This document shows, piece by piece, positions 45,843 through 54,055 of a stretch of 64,000 bases of DNA. The position numbers and the translations under genes are program-made. The DNA lies in contig NZ_AEUD01000013.1 of NCBI RefSeq assembly GCF_000192435.1, positions 1 through 64,000 on the forward strand. The letters are read 5' to 3'. Each line of letters opens with the position of its first letter. The stretch's first letter is position 1. Under the pieces are notes generated by a model. It searched no databases. It was not told where the DNA came from and was given only the letters and a program-made list of their open reading frames with translations. The stretch comes from Gordonia neofelifaecis NRRL B-59395. GTDB taxonomy: Bacteria; Actinomycetota; Actinomycetes; Mycobacteriales; Mycobacteriaceae.

Positions 45843-47495
45843 GTGACTGACGGACCCCTCATCGTGCAATCGGACAAGACCCTCCTGCTCGAGGTCGACC
45901 ATCCGGGTGCCGCGGCGGCTCGCGCGGCGATCGCGCCGTTCGCCGAACTGGAGCGCGCACCCGAGCACGTGCACACCTATCGGGTGACGCCGCTCGCGCT
46001 GTGGAACGCACGCGCGGCCGGGCACGACGCCGAGCAGGTGGTCGACGCCCTGGTGACCCACTCCCGCTTCCCGGTCCCCCAGCCGCTGCTGGTCGACATC
46101 GTCGACACCATGGGCCGGTTCGGGCGACTGCAGCTCACGAAGAACCCCGCCCACGGTCTGACGCTGGTCAGCCTGGACCGCGCGGTGCTCGAGGAGATCC
46201 TGCGCAATAAGAAGGTCGCGCCGATGCTCGGCGCCCGGATCGACGACGACACGGTGGTCGTGCATCCGTCCGAGCGCGGCAGGCTCAAGCAGATCCTGCT
46301 GAAGGTCGGCTGGCCCGCCGAGGACCTGGCCGGGTACGTCGACGGTGAGGCGCACCCGATCGACCTCGACCAGTCCGACTGGCACCTGCGCGACTACCAG
46401 GAGCTGGCCGCCGACTCGTTCTGGGCCGGCGGTTCCGGCGTCGTCGTGCTCCCGTGCGGCGCAGGCAAGACGATGGTCGGCGCGGCGGCGATGGCGAAAG
46501 CCGGTGCGACCACGTTGATTCTGGTCACCAACACCGTCGCCGGCAGGCAGTGGAAGCGCGAACTCGTGGCTCGCACGTCGCTGACCGAGGACGAGATCGG
46601 CGAGTACTCGGGCGAGCGCAAGGAGATCCGCCCGGTCACCATCGCGACCTACCAGGTGATGACTCGGAAGTCGAAGGGCGAGTACAAGAACCTCGACCTG
46701 TTCGACTCCCGCGACTGGGGGCTCATCATCTACGACGAGGTCCATCTGCTTCCGGCCCCGGTGTTCCGAATGACCGCGGACCTGCAGTCCCGGCGCCGCC
46801 TCGGCCTCACGGCGACGCTGGTTCGCGAGGACGGTCGCGAAGGCGACGTATTCAGTCTCATCGGCCCCAAGCGCTACGACGCACCGTGGAAGGACATCGA
46901 GGCGCAGGGCTGGATCGCGCCCGCCGAGTGCATCGAGGTCCGCGTGACGATGACCGATGAGGAACGACTGCAATACGCCGTCGCCGAACCGGAGGAGAAG
47001 TACAAGCTCTGCTCCACCGCGCATTCGAAGGTCCGTGTGGTCCGCTCGATTCTGGACCGCCACAAGGACTCGCAGACACTGGTGATCGGCGCGTACATCG
47101 ATCAGCTGGAGGAGCTCGGCCGCGAACTCGACTGCCCGGTGATTCAGGGCTCCACCCGGAATGCGGAGCGCGAGAAGCTCTTCGACGCGTTCCGCCGCGG
47201 CGAACTGCAGACACTGGTCGTGTCGAAGGTGGCGAACTTCTCCATCGATCTGCCGGAGGCGTCGGTCGCCGTGCAGGTGTCCGGCACGTTCGGCTCGCGC
47301 CAGGAGGAGGCGCAACGGCTCGGCAGGCTGCTGCGACCCAAGTCCGACGGCGGTCAGGCCCACTTCTACTCCGTCGTCTCGCGCGACAGCCTCGACGCCG
47401 ACTACGCCGCCCACCGGCAGCGCTTCCTCGCCGAGCAGGGCTACGCATACCGCATCGTCGACTCCGACGACATCGTCGGACCGCCCCTGCCGTAG
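45843..47495 (+). CDS. XPB-type DNA repair helicase
   Basis: 550 residues. An N-terminal damage-recognition-like domain (1-170) precedes two RecA folds: motif I PCGAGKT (204-210), motif II DEVH (298-301), motif III GLTATL, and motif VI QEEAQRLGRLLRPK. A 3'-5' SF2 helicase, the bacterial counterpart of eukaryotic XPB/ERCC3 (Rv0861c in M. tuberculosis). GTG 45843 is 60 bp after the partner gene, with GACAAT 6 nt upstream that could give an additional leaderless transcript. Confidence 0.94.
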   Translation: MTDGPLIVQSDKTLLLEVDHPGAAAARAAIAPFAELERAPEHVHTYRVTPLALWNARAAGHDAEQVVDALVTHSRFPVPQPLLVDIVDTMGRFGRLQLTKNPAHGLTLVSLDRAVLEEILRNKKVAPMLGARIDDDTVVVHPSERGRLKQILLKVGWPAEDLAGYVDGEAHPIDLDQSDWHLRDYQELAADSFWAGGSGVVVLPCGAGKTMVGAAAMAKAGATTLILVTNTVAGRQWKRELVARTSLTEDEIGEYSGERKEIRPVTIATYQVMTRKSKGEYKNLDLFDSRDWGLIIYDEVHLLPAPVFRMTADLQSRRRLGLTATLVREDGREGDVFSLIGPKRYDAPWKDIEAQGWIAPAECIEVRVTMTDEERLQYAVAEPEEKYKLCSTAHSKVRVVRSILDRHKDSQTLVIGAYIDQLEELGRELDCPVIQGSTRNAEREKLFDAFRRGELQTLVVSKVANFSIDLPEASVAVQVSGTFGSRQEEAQRLGRLLRPKSDGGQAHFYSVVSRDSLDADYAAHRQRFLAEQGYAYRIVDSDDIVGPPLP

Positions 47496-47547
47496 AGGCC
47501 GCCGGCAACCGACCCCGGGTCGGCCGAGTAAGGACGCCGACCGCAGT

Positions 47548-47595
47548 GAGGCGACCGCATCGAGACCCGCACGACGATCTCGATGCGGTCGCCTC
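47548..47595 (+). terminator. Terminator after XPB helicase
   Basis: GAGGCGACCGCATCGAGA (47548-47565) and TCTCGATGCGGTCGCCTC (47578-47595) are perfect 18-bp arms around a 12-nt loop, lying between the helicase stop and the aminotransferase start. Confidence 0.8.
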
Positions 47596-47652
47596 GCTCC
47601 GCTCCGACGGCAACTCGACCGGCCGACCCGCCCCGTGTGCCAACCTGGACGC

Positions 47653-48807
47653 ATGCCTCTGGTCGACCGCATGCGTCCGTTCACGTCAACGATCTTCGCC
47701 GAGATGTCGGCGCTGGCGGTCGCGCACGATGCGATCAATCTGGGCCAGGGGTTCCCGGACACCGACGGTCCGGCGTCGATGCTGGCCGCGGCGGTCGACG
47801 CGATCAACGGCGGCGACAATCAGTACCCGCCCGGCATCGGGGTCCCGTCGCTGCGTCACGCCGTCGCCGAGCACGAGCGTGACTTCTACGGATTCGACCT
47901 CGCCCCGGACACCCAGGTACTGGTGACGGTCGGTGCCACGGAGGCCATCTCCGGCGCGCTGCTCGGGCTGGTGGAACCGGGTCGCGAGGTCGTGATGATC
48001 GAGCCCTACTACGACTCCTACGCCGCCTGCGTCGCGCTCGCCGGCGGCGTCCGCCGGACGGTGCCGCTAGTGCCCGACGGCGACGGTTTCGTCCTCGACC
48101 GCGACGCTCTCGCCGACGCATTCGGACCGAACACCGCGGCAGTCCTGGTGAACTCCCCGCACAACCCGACCGGCACCGTCCTCAGCGACGACGACCTCGC
48201 CGAGATCGCGCGGCTGACCGTCGAGCACGACGTCGTCGCGATCACCGATGAGGTGTACGAGCATCTCCTCTTCGACGGCCGCGAGCAGCACCCGCTGGCA
48301 CTGCTGCCCGGCATGACCGAGCGGACGCTGCGGATCTCGAGCGCGGCCAAGACCTTCAGCTGCACCGGATGGAAGGTCGGGTGGATCACCGGGCCCGCCG
48401 AACTCGTCGCCGCCGCCCGCGCCGCGAAGCAGTTCCTGAGTTATGTCGGGAGCGGTCCGTTCCAGCCCGCGGTCGCGCACGCGCTGCGCACCGAGATGGG
48501 CTGGGCCGCACAGAATGCCGCCGAGCTGCAGCGCAAGCGGACGGTACTCGCGGAGGCTCTCGCCTCCGTCGGCTTCGAGGTCCACCGCAGCGAGGCGGGC
48601 TACTTCGTGTGCGCGGACCCGCGTCCGCTCGGATACGCCGACGGCGACCAGTTCTGCCGCGAGTTGCCTGCGCGAGTCGGCGTCGCGGCGGTGCCGGTGA
48701 GCGCCTTCGTCGACGACAAGGAGTCGTGGCGGCACCTGGTGCGTTTCGCGTTCTGCAAGCGCGACGACGTGATCGCCGACGCCGCGGCAAGACTCCGCAG
48801 ACTGTAG
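47653..48807 (+). CDS. dapC: PLP-dependent aminotransferase, DapC-like (N-succinyldiaminopimelate aminotransferase)
   Basis: 384 residues, fold-type I class-I aminotransferase. INLGQGFPDTDGP, VGATEAISGALLGL, NSPHNPTGTVL (Asn171), ITDEVYEHL (Asp199), and PLP lysine in SSAAKTFSCTGWKVGW (Lys233). The XPB-DapC order matches Rv0861c-Rv0858c in memory, so succinyl-DAP transamination in lysine/peptidoglycan synthesis is the likely role; related enzymes act on methionine or kynurenine. CAACCT lies 6 nt before the ATG. Confidence 0.87.
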   Translation: MPLVDRMRPFTSTIFAEMSALAVAHDAINLGQGFPDTDGPASMLAAAVDAINGGDNQYPPGIGVPSLRHAVAEHERDFYGFDLAPDTQVLVTVGATEAISGALLGLVEPGREVVMIEPYYDSYAACVALAGGVRRTVPLVPDGDGFVLDRDALADAFGPNTAAVLVNSPHNPTGTVLSDDDLAEIARLTVEHDVVAITDEVYEHLLFDGREQHPLALLPGMTERTLRISSAAKTFSCTGWKVGWITGPAELVAAARAAKQFLSYVGSGPFQPAVAHALRTEMGWAAQNAAELQRKRTVLAEALASVGFEVHRSEAGYFVCADPRPLGYADGDQFCRELPARVGVAAVPVSAFVDDKESWRHLVRFAFCKRDDVIADAAARLRRL

Positions 48808-48820
48808 AACATACGTTCGA
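48805..48820 (+). promoter_or_regulatory. LexA (SOS) box before alkB-like gene
   Basis: TAGAACATACGTTCGA matches the actinobacterial SOS consensus TCGAAC-N4-GTTCGA at all but one position, including the GAAC-N4-GTTC core. It overlaps the -35 region of a TACACT -10 (48829-48834), so bound LexA would block transcription. Its first bases form the stop codon of dapC. Confidence 0.75.
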
Positions 48821-48840
48821 TCTGGGCGTACACTCGGGAC

Positions 48841-49476
48841 ATGACTCCCGGAGTGCAGGCCTCGCTGTTCGACGTCGCCGTCGGTGCGTCAGGCCTCGGG
48901 CTGGCGTCGCTGACCGGCCAGTTCTTCCGTCACCGATTGACTGACGGCGCCTGGGTCGACGTCCGACCCGGATGGGTCACCGGCTCGATGGAACTCTTCG
49001 ACGACCTGCACGCCGACGTCCCGTGGCGCGCCGAGCGACGGCAGATGTACGAGAGCATCGTCGACGTCCCCCGACTCCTCTCGTTCTACGCCGAGGGTCA
49101 GCCGCTGCCGCACCCGCTGCTCGCCGCGATGCGCGCGGACCTGAACGCGCACTACCGGCACGCGCTGCCCGAGGGCTTCGCGACCGCCGGACTCGCGCTC
49201 TATCGCGACGGCTCCGACAGCGTCGCCTGGCACGGCGACCGCATCGGTCGCGGCCGGACCGACGACACGCTGATCGCGATCGTCTCGCTCGGATCGCCGC
49301 GCACCCTGCTGATGCGGCCGCGCGGCGGAGGGCAGTCGCGGAAGTTCGTCCTGAGCTCCGGTGACGTCCTCGTGATGGGCGGCACCTGCCAGCGGACGTG
49401 GGACCACGCGGTGCCGAAGAGCCCCGGTGCGGGCCCGCGGATCAGCGTCCAGTTCCGCCCCTCGGGTGTGCGCTGA
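48841..49476 (+). CDS. alkB: AlkB-like Fe(II)/2-oxoglutarate dioxygenase (DNA/RNA dealkylase)
   Basis: 211 residues. Iron ligands are the HxD pair His131/Asp133 in AWHGDRIG and His189 in TWDHAVPK; 2-oxoglutarate is held by Arg residues in the final RISVQFR. Substrate loop NAHYRHALPEGF precedes them. It removes alkyl groups from bases oxidatively. Leaderless-type start (TACACT, 6 nt, ATG) under an SOS box, which fits a damage-inducible repair gene next to XPB. Confidence 0.9.
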   Translation: MTPGVQASLFDVAVGASGLGLASLTGQFFRHRLTDGAWVDVRPGWVTGSMELFDDLHADVPWRAERRQMYESIVDVPRLLSFYAEGQPLPHPLLAAMRADLNAHYRHALPEGFATAGLALYRDGSDSVAWHGDRIGRGRTDDTLIAIVSLGSPRTLLMRPRGGGQSRKFVLSSGDVLVMGGTCQRTWDHAVPKSPGAGPRISVQFRPSGVR

Positions 49477-49486
49477 CGGCGGGCCG

Positions 49487-50356
49487 TCACACCTCGAACG
49501 TCACGCCCGTGAGCTTCTCCGAAGCGACCCACAGCCGGTCGCGGGTCGGCTGATCGTCGGCCGCCGAGCGATATCGCGCGGACGCGGGAGCCCCGCGGAC
49601 CACGAAGTCCGGCCCCCAGTAGCTGCCGTTCGCGACGTCCTCGGTCGCCGCGTAGAGCGCGGGCAGGGCACCCTGCGCCGCGGACTGGCCGACGTGGAGC
49701 ATCTCGCCCGCTCTCATCAGATAGTCGACCGGCGTCTCGGACTGCCGCATCAGGCCGGTCGCGGCGTAGCCCGGATGGGCGAGCACCGAGCGCACCGGCG
49801 AACCCGACTCGGTGAGCCGGCGCGACAACTCCCGGCCGAACACCATGTTCGCCAGCTTGGAGTCCCCGTACGCCGACCATCGGTTGTAGCGGCGTCGCTC
49901 CCAGTTGAGGTCGTCGGCGTGGATGCGGCCCCAGTTCTGGGCGAGCGACGACATGGTGACCACGCGCTCGCCGATCTTCGGCAGCAACAGTCCGGTCAGC
50001 GCGAAGTGCCCGAGGTGATTGGTCCCCATCTGCATCTCGAACCCGTCGACGGTGCGCGCGAACGGCAGCGCCATGACACCGGCATTGTTGATCAGTACGT
50101 CGAAGTCATCGACGCCCGTCGCGAATTCACGGACCGACGATAGGTCGGCCAGATTCAGCTCTGCCACTCGCGCGCGATCGCCGATCGACGAGGCGACGCG
50201 CTCGGCCTTATCCAGATTCCGGCACGCGATCGTCACCTCGGCACCGGCAGCAGTCAGCGCCTCGGCCATCGCGGCACCGAGTCCGCTGTTGGCGCCGGTG
50301 ATCACATACCGGCGACCGCTCTGGTCGGGAATCCGGTCGGCCGACCATCCACTCAT
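49487..50356 (-). CDS. SDR-family oxidoreductase (retinol dehydrogenase-like)
   Basis: 289 residues. Cofactor site TGANSGLGAAMAEAL, NNAGVMA, catalytic Ser in VVTMSSLAQNWG, and YxxxK as SAYGDSKLANMVF. The long form with HPGYAATGL matches protochlorophyllide reductase/retinol dehydrogenase-like SDRs. ATG 50356 has AAGGAG at an 8-nt spacing; a GTG at 50362 overlaps the cyclase stop and is less likely. It is in an operon downstream of the cyclase. Confidence 0.9.
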   Translation of the reverse strand: MSGWSADRIPDQSGRRYVITGANSGLGAAMAEALTAAGAEVTIACRNLDKAERVASSIGDRARVAELNLADLSSVREFATGVDDFDVLINNAGVMALPFARTVDGFEMQMGTNHLGHFALTGLLLPKIGERVVTMSSLAQNWGRIHADDLNWERRRYNRWSAYGDSKLANMVFGRELSRRLTESGSPVRSVLAHPGYAATGLMRQSETPVDYLMRAGEMLHVGQSAAQGALPALYAATEDVANGSYWGPDFVVRGAPASARYRSAADDQPTRDRLWVASEKLTGVTFEV

Positions 50357-50358
50357 CG

Positions 50359-52086
50359 TCACTGCTCCTTCGGCGCGACACGCTGCGGCCGCTCACGGGG
50401 CCTGGCGAACTTCACCAGGTCAGCCAGCACACTACCGAGCGACGGCGGCTCGGCCCGGACCAGCAGGTCGCGCGGCGCGAAGATCTCGGTCGGCTCGGCG
50501 CGCCCGCGGAGCGTCACCCGATCCACGCGACGCCACCGTCCGGCCTCGGCCTCCCCCGCCCGGTCGACGGCCGCGCCGCTCGCGTACACGGGCGAGTAGC
50601 CCTCCTTCGCACGATCGGACAGTCGGGCGCACTCGTTGACCGGATCTCCGATCACCGTGTACTCGTACCGAGTCCGGGCCCCGATGTTCCCGGCGAACAC
50701 CGAGCCGTACGAAACGGCCATCCCCCACTCGAGCGGCAGTTTCTCGCCGAGCGCCTCACCCAGTTCGCGCGCCGCGGCCAGCGCGGCTTCGGCGGGATTG
50801 TCCATCGGCTCCGGTGCGCCGAAGACCACGAGCGCGGCGTCGCCCTCGAACTTGTTGATGAAGCCGCCGTGTTCGGCGACCACCTCGGCGACGATGGAGA
50901 AGAAGGCGTTCAGCACGACCGCCGTCTCACGTGGATCGCGTCGCGCCGCGAAGGACGTCGACCCCGTGATGTCGACGAAGATCATCGCGGCGTCGGTGTT
51001 GGAGCCCACCAGCTCGCCGTCGTGCTCCAGCGCCAGATCGGCAACGCCCACGCCGACGTGCCGGGAGAAGATCTCACGCATCCGGTCGCGCTCCTCGAGC
51101 CCGTCGAGCATGCCGTTGATGCCGTCCTGAAGGACGCCGATCTCGGACGAGTCGTAGACCGCGACCCGTTGGGTCAGATCGCCGTCGCTCGCCGCCTCGA
51201 CGACCGTGCTCATCTCGTTGAGCGGGTCGCGGATCGCCCGGCCGACCAGCCCGACGACGCGAGCACCGGAGGCCAGCGCGATGAACGCGAGGAAGGCGAT
51301 CGGCCAGTCGAAGTTGTCGTGCACCTGCGGTACCAGATCGAGGGCGCGGCCGACGATGATCGTCACCATGCCGACCATCGGCACGGCCGACGACACCAAC
51401 CAGATCACGGCCATCCGTTCACGGACACCGTGCATGGCGAACCGCATCGACCGCCCGCCGAGTGCCAGGACCACCAGCGGCCGGACCGCGCTCTCGATGA
51501 ACATGTAGTTCAGACAGGCCGAAGTGGTGGCGGCCAGCATGAACGCGACCAGCATCGCCAGCAGGAACACCGGCTGGGCACCGGAGACGAGCACGTACGT
51601 GACGTAGGCGGCCAGCCATCCCACGAGGTCGGCATAGACCACCCGGGCCGGAATCACCTGGACCTGCATGCGCCGTTCGTCGTCCGCAGGTGTGCCGCTG
51701 ACGAACCACGCGAACTGCGGCCGGAGGAACAGCAGGGAGATCGCGATGCTCACCAGCAGTCCGACCAGAGTCGACATCAGGATGGCGAGCATGCCGGGAT
51801 CGTCGTTGCCGGAATGCAGCGTCAACTCACCGCCGCTGAACGCCAGCATCACGGCGATGAACGTCTCGATGCTGATGAGGATCTTCGCGCCGCCCATGAT
51901 CGCGCCACCGAGGACGATCGCCCGTGCCACGATCCCACGTCGAGTGTCGATGTCCATCGCACGCCACTCGTTGGCGACGCGTTCGCTGCCGCCCTCCACC
52001 AGGCGGCCGCCGAAGTACGCGAGCTTCAGGCGACGATCCATCCAGATCGCGAAACGATGCAGATCGGCCCGAGTCTGGTCACGCAA
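50359..52086 (-). CDS. Membrane class III adenylate/guanylate cyclase with HAMP domain
   Basis: 575 residues. Six membrane helices (first IVLGGAIMGGAKILISIETF region, last WPIAFLAFIALASGARVVGL) are followed by a HAMP linker (IRDPLNEMSTVVEAASDGDL) and a C-terminal cyclase domain. Metal Asp in FVDITGS, substrate Lys and second metal Asp in NKFEGDAALVVFG, and the transition-state Asn/Arg in DPVNECARL. Layout equals the Rv3645/Rv1318c group. The start is TTG: 52086 fits the GGGAGGTGA site (52094-52102) best; 52092 is an alternative. Confidence 0.88.
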   Translation of the reverse strand: MRDQTRADLHRFAIWMDRRLKLAYFGGRLVEGGSERVANEWRAMDIDTRRGIVARAIVLGGAIMGGAKILISIETFIAVMLAFSGGELTLHSGNDDPGMLAILMSTLVGLLVSIAISLLFLRPQFAWFVSGTPADDERRMQVQVIPARVVYADLVGWLAAYVTYVLVSGAQPVFLLAMLVAFMLAATTSACLNYMFIESAVRPLVVLALGGRSMRFAMHGVRERMAVIWLVSSAVPMVGMVTIIVGRALDLVPQVHDNFDWPIAFLAFIALASGARVVGLVGRAIRDPLNEMSTVVEAASDGDLTQRVAVYDSSEIGVLQDGINGMLDGLEERDRMREIFSRHVGVGVADLALEHDGELVGSNTDAAMIFVDITGSTSFAARRDPRETAVVLNAFFSIVAEVVAEHGGFINKFEGDAALVVFGAPEPMDNPAEAALAAARELGEALGEKLPLEWGMAVSYGSVFAGNIGARTRYEYTVIGDPVNECARLSDRAKEGYSPVYASGAAVDRAGEAEAGRWRRVDRVTLRGRAEPTEIFAPRDLLVRAEPPSLGSVLADLVKFARPRERPQRVAPKEQ

Positions 52087-52091
52087 AAGCA

Positions 52092-52146
52092 ATCACCTCC
52101 CGGGCGCTTGGAATCTCACTGAGATTACCGAAGACCGGGAGGTGAT
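52092..52146 (-). promoter_or_regulatory. Ribosome-binding-site-sequestering hairpin before the cyclase gene
   Basis: On the mRNA strand ATCACCTCCCGG (52146-52135) pairs with CCGGGAGGTGAT (52103-52092), which contains the cyclase Shine-Dalgarno sequence. Inside the loop, AATCTCA and TGAGATT form a second stem. The upstream arm copies the 3' end of 16S rRNA (ATCACCTCC). The hairpin may control translation, or end transcription of the upstream yceI gene. Confidence 0.6.
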
Positions 52147-52161
52147 GCGGGGGTGGAGCGA

Positions 52162-52716
52162 TCAGGCGGTGTGGGTCGCCTCGATCTCGAGCGTGATGGT
52201 GATCTTGTCGCCGACCACGGTTCCACCGGTCTCCAGCGGCATCTCGATGTCGATGCCGAAGTCCTTGCGGTTGATGACGGTAGTGGCCTCGAAGCCGGCG
52301 ACCGGGCCCTGGCCCATGCCGGCGTGGACGCCGTTGTACTCCATCTTCAGGGTGACCGGCTTGGTGACGCCCTTCAGGGTGAAGTCGCCGGTGAGCTCGT
52401 AGTCGCCGGCCTTCTCGACCACGGAGGTCGAGACGAAGGTGGCCTTCGGGAACTGCTCGGCGTCGAAGAAGTCGGCGGACTTGATGTGGCCGTCACGCTG
52501 CTCGTTGCGGGTGTTGATCGAGGTCACGTCGATCTCGGCCTGCACGGCGGGGGTGCCGTCCTCGGCGATCGTGATGGCACCGGCGAAGGTGTCGAAGTTT
52601 CCGCGGACCTTCGAGACCATCAGGTGACGGACCGAGAAGGCGACGGTCGAGTGGACCGGGTCGATGGTCCAGGTGCCTGCGGTCAGGTCACTGGGGGTCA
52701 CGGTTGCTGCAGTCAT
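52162..52716 (-). CDS. YceI-family lipid-binding-like protein
   Basis: 184 residues, a full YceI lipocalin-like barrel: GTWTIDPVHSTVAFSVRHLMVSKVRG shortened here to its ends GTWTIDPVHS and VRHLMVSKVRG, then IDVTSINTRNEQRDGHI, FFDAEQFPKATF, LTGDFTLKGVTKPVTL and FGIDIEM. No signal peptide, so cytosolic; members bind isoprenoid or fatty acid amides. ATG 52716 follows AAGGAGC. Two palindromes lie in its promoter region. Confidence 0.92.
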   Translation of the reverse strand: MTAATVTPSDLTAGTWTIDPVHSTVAFSVRHLMVSKVRGNFDTFAGAITIAEDGTPAVQAEIDVTSINTRNEQRDGHIKSADFFDAEQFPKATFVSTSVVEKAGDYELTGDFTLKGVTKPVTLKMEYNGVHAGMGQGPVAGFEATTVINRKDFGIDIEMPLETGGTVVGDKITITLEIEATHTA

Positions 52717-52789
52717 GATGTGCTCCTTGCTTGGCGCTGTCGATGTCGGGTTGTGGGTCCTGCTGCGGCGGTCACTGCCGCACACACAG

Positions 52790-52839
52790 AGCATAACCGG
52801 ACCACGGTCCGGATAATTCCAGATGTGTCACAGGACACA
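52790..52839 (-). promoter_or_regulatory. yceI promoter region with two palindromes
   Basis: TATGCT on the minus strand (52790-52795) is a plausible -10. Immediately upstream is CCGGACC-AC-GGTCCGG (52797-52812), and 11 bp further TGTGTC-ACAG-GACACA (52824-52839). Both are perfect inverted repeats of repressor-site size, placed where a MarR/MerR-type regulator would act. No regulator gene is adjacent. Confidence 0.4.
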
Positions 52840-52853
52840 GAACTCGGGCGGAA

Positions 52854-54017
52854 TCACACCTCGACGACGTCGCTCGACGGATCGATCAGGACCTTCGCAT
52901 GGCTCTGCGCCGAGCCGAGCGCCTCGAACGCCGAGGCGGTGCCGCCGAGTCCGACGGTGCCGGTCAGCAACGGCTGCGGTCGGACCTTGCCGCGGGCGAT
53001 CAGATGCAGCGTGTTGCGGAACTCGGCCGGGTCGTAGCCGAAGACGAAGCGCAGGTCGACCTCCTTGTTGCTCGCCATCGCAGGCTGGAAGACATCCGGC
53101 TGCATGCACACGCCGACCACCACCACGCGCGAGCGGAACGGCGCGTGCGTGACGAGGTCGTCGATCATCCCGGGTACGCCGACGCACTCGAAGACCACCG
53201 GTCCCCGAGGAGTCAGGGACAGCTTGTCGGCCACGTTCATCAGCGCCCACCACGGCACGCCGGGCACCGCCTGAAGGGCGTGCATCGCGTCGAACGCCAC
53301 CGAGAAGAGGTCCCCGGCGCGGGTGAAGTGCTTCTCCTGGGCCGGGACCGCATCCCAGGGACTGTCCACCGCCGGATCGACGACCACGTCCGCTCCGCAC
53401 TGCCGGGCGAGACCTCGCCGCAGATCCGAGAGATCGCTCGCGATCACCGTCTTCACGCCCGCAGCCTTGAGCATGAGAACGACGGCCAGCCCGATCGGTC
53501 CGCAGCCGACCACCACCGCGACGTCGCGCCTGCCGACGTCGCTGCGGCGAACCGCATGGTGCGCGACCGCCAGCGGCTCGGTGAGCGCGGCCAGGTCGGC
53601 ATCCAGCCCCTCGGGTACCGGCATCGTCAGGTCCTCCTGGACCAGCAGGTACTCGGAGTATGCACCGGGTGCACGCTCGGACAGGCCCACCATCTCTACC
53701 TCGCCGTCGTGCCGGATGATCGGCATCGCGACGACCGCGGTCCCCGGCCTCCAGCGCTTGCGGCACTTCGGTCCGTACGAGACCACCTCACCGACGAACT
53801 CATGCCCCATGACGACCGCCTGCGACGGTCGCATGAAGTGGTCGTAGCCGACCTTCTCGCCGATGTCGGCGACGACGTCGCCGTGCACGCGCGCGTGCAG
53901 GTCGGACCCGCAGATCCCGGCGCGCAGCACCTTGATCAGCACATGTCCGGGCCCCGGTTCGGGCACCTCGACCTCTCGGACCTCGAGCGAACCCTTATGA
54001 CACACCACAGCTTTCAT
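52854..54017 (-). CDS. Zinc-dependent alcohol dehydrogenase (MDR family)
   Basis: 387 residues. Catalytic zinc ligands are in AGICGSDLHAR (Cys), MGHEFVGEV (His, Glu). The Rossmann motif VVVGCGPIGLAVVLMLKA follows; the structural-zinc Cys cluster of classical ADHs is not seen, as in the Rv0162c/threonine-dehydrogenase-like branch. Two unusual segments, DVVADIGEKVGYDHFMRP after the zinc Cys and FSVAFDAMHALQAVPGVPWW, lengthen the protein. TACAGT lies 6 nt before the ATG (54024-54029), a leaderless layout. Begins 38 bp past the repeat-protein stop. Confidence 0.85.
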   Translation of the reverse strand: MKAVVCHKGSLEVREVEVPEPGPGHVLIKVLRAGICGSDLHARVHGDVVADIGEKVGYDHFMRPSQAVVMGHEFVGEVVSYGPKCRKRWRPGTAVVAMPIIRHDGEVEMVGLSERAPGAYSEYLLVQEDLTMPVPEGLDADLAALTEPLAVAHHAVRRSDVGRRDVAVVVGCGPIGLAVVLMLKAAGVKTVIASDLSDLRRGLARQCGADVVVDPAVDSPWDAVPAQEKHFTRAGDLFSVAFDAMHALQAVPGVPWWALMNVADKLSLTPRGPVVFECVGVPGMIDDLVTHAPFRSRVVVVGVCMQPDVFQPAMASNKEVDLRFVFGYDPAEFRNTLHLIARGKVRPQPLLTGTVGLGGTASAFEALGSAQSHAKVLIDPSSDVVEV

Positions 54018-54055
54018 GCGTCCACTGTAGGTTCGGCCCCGAACCCGCGCCGGGA

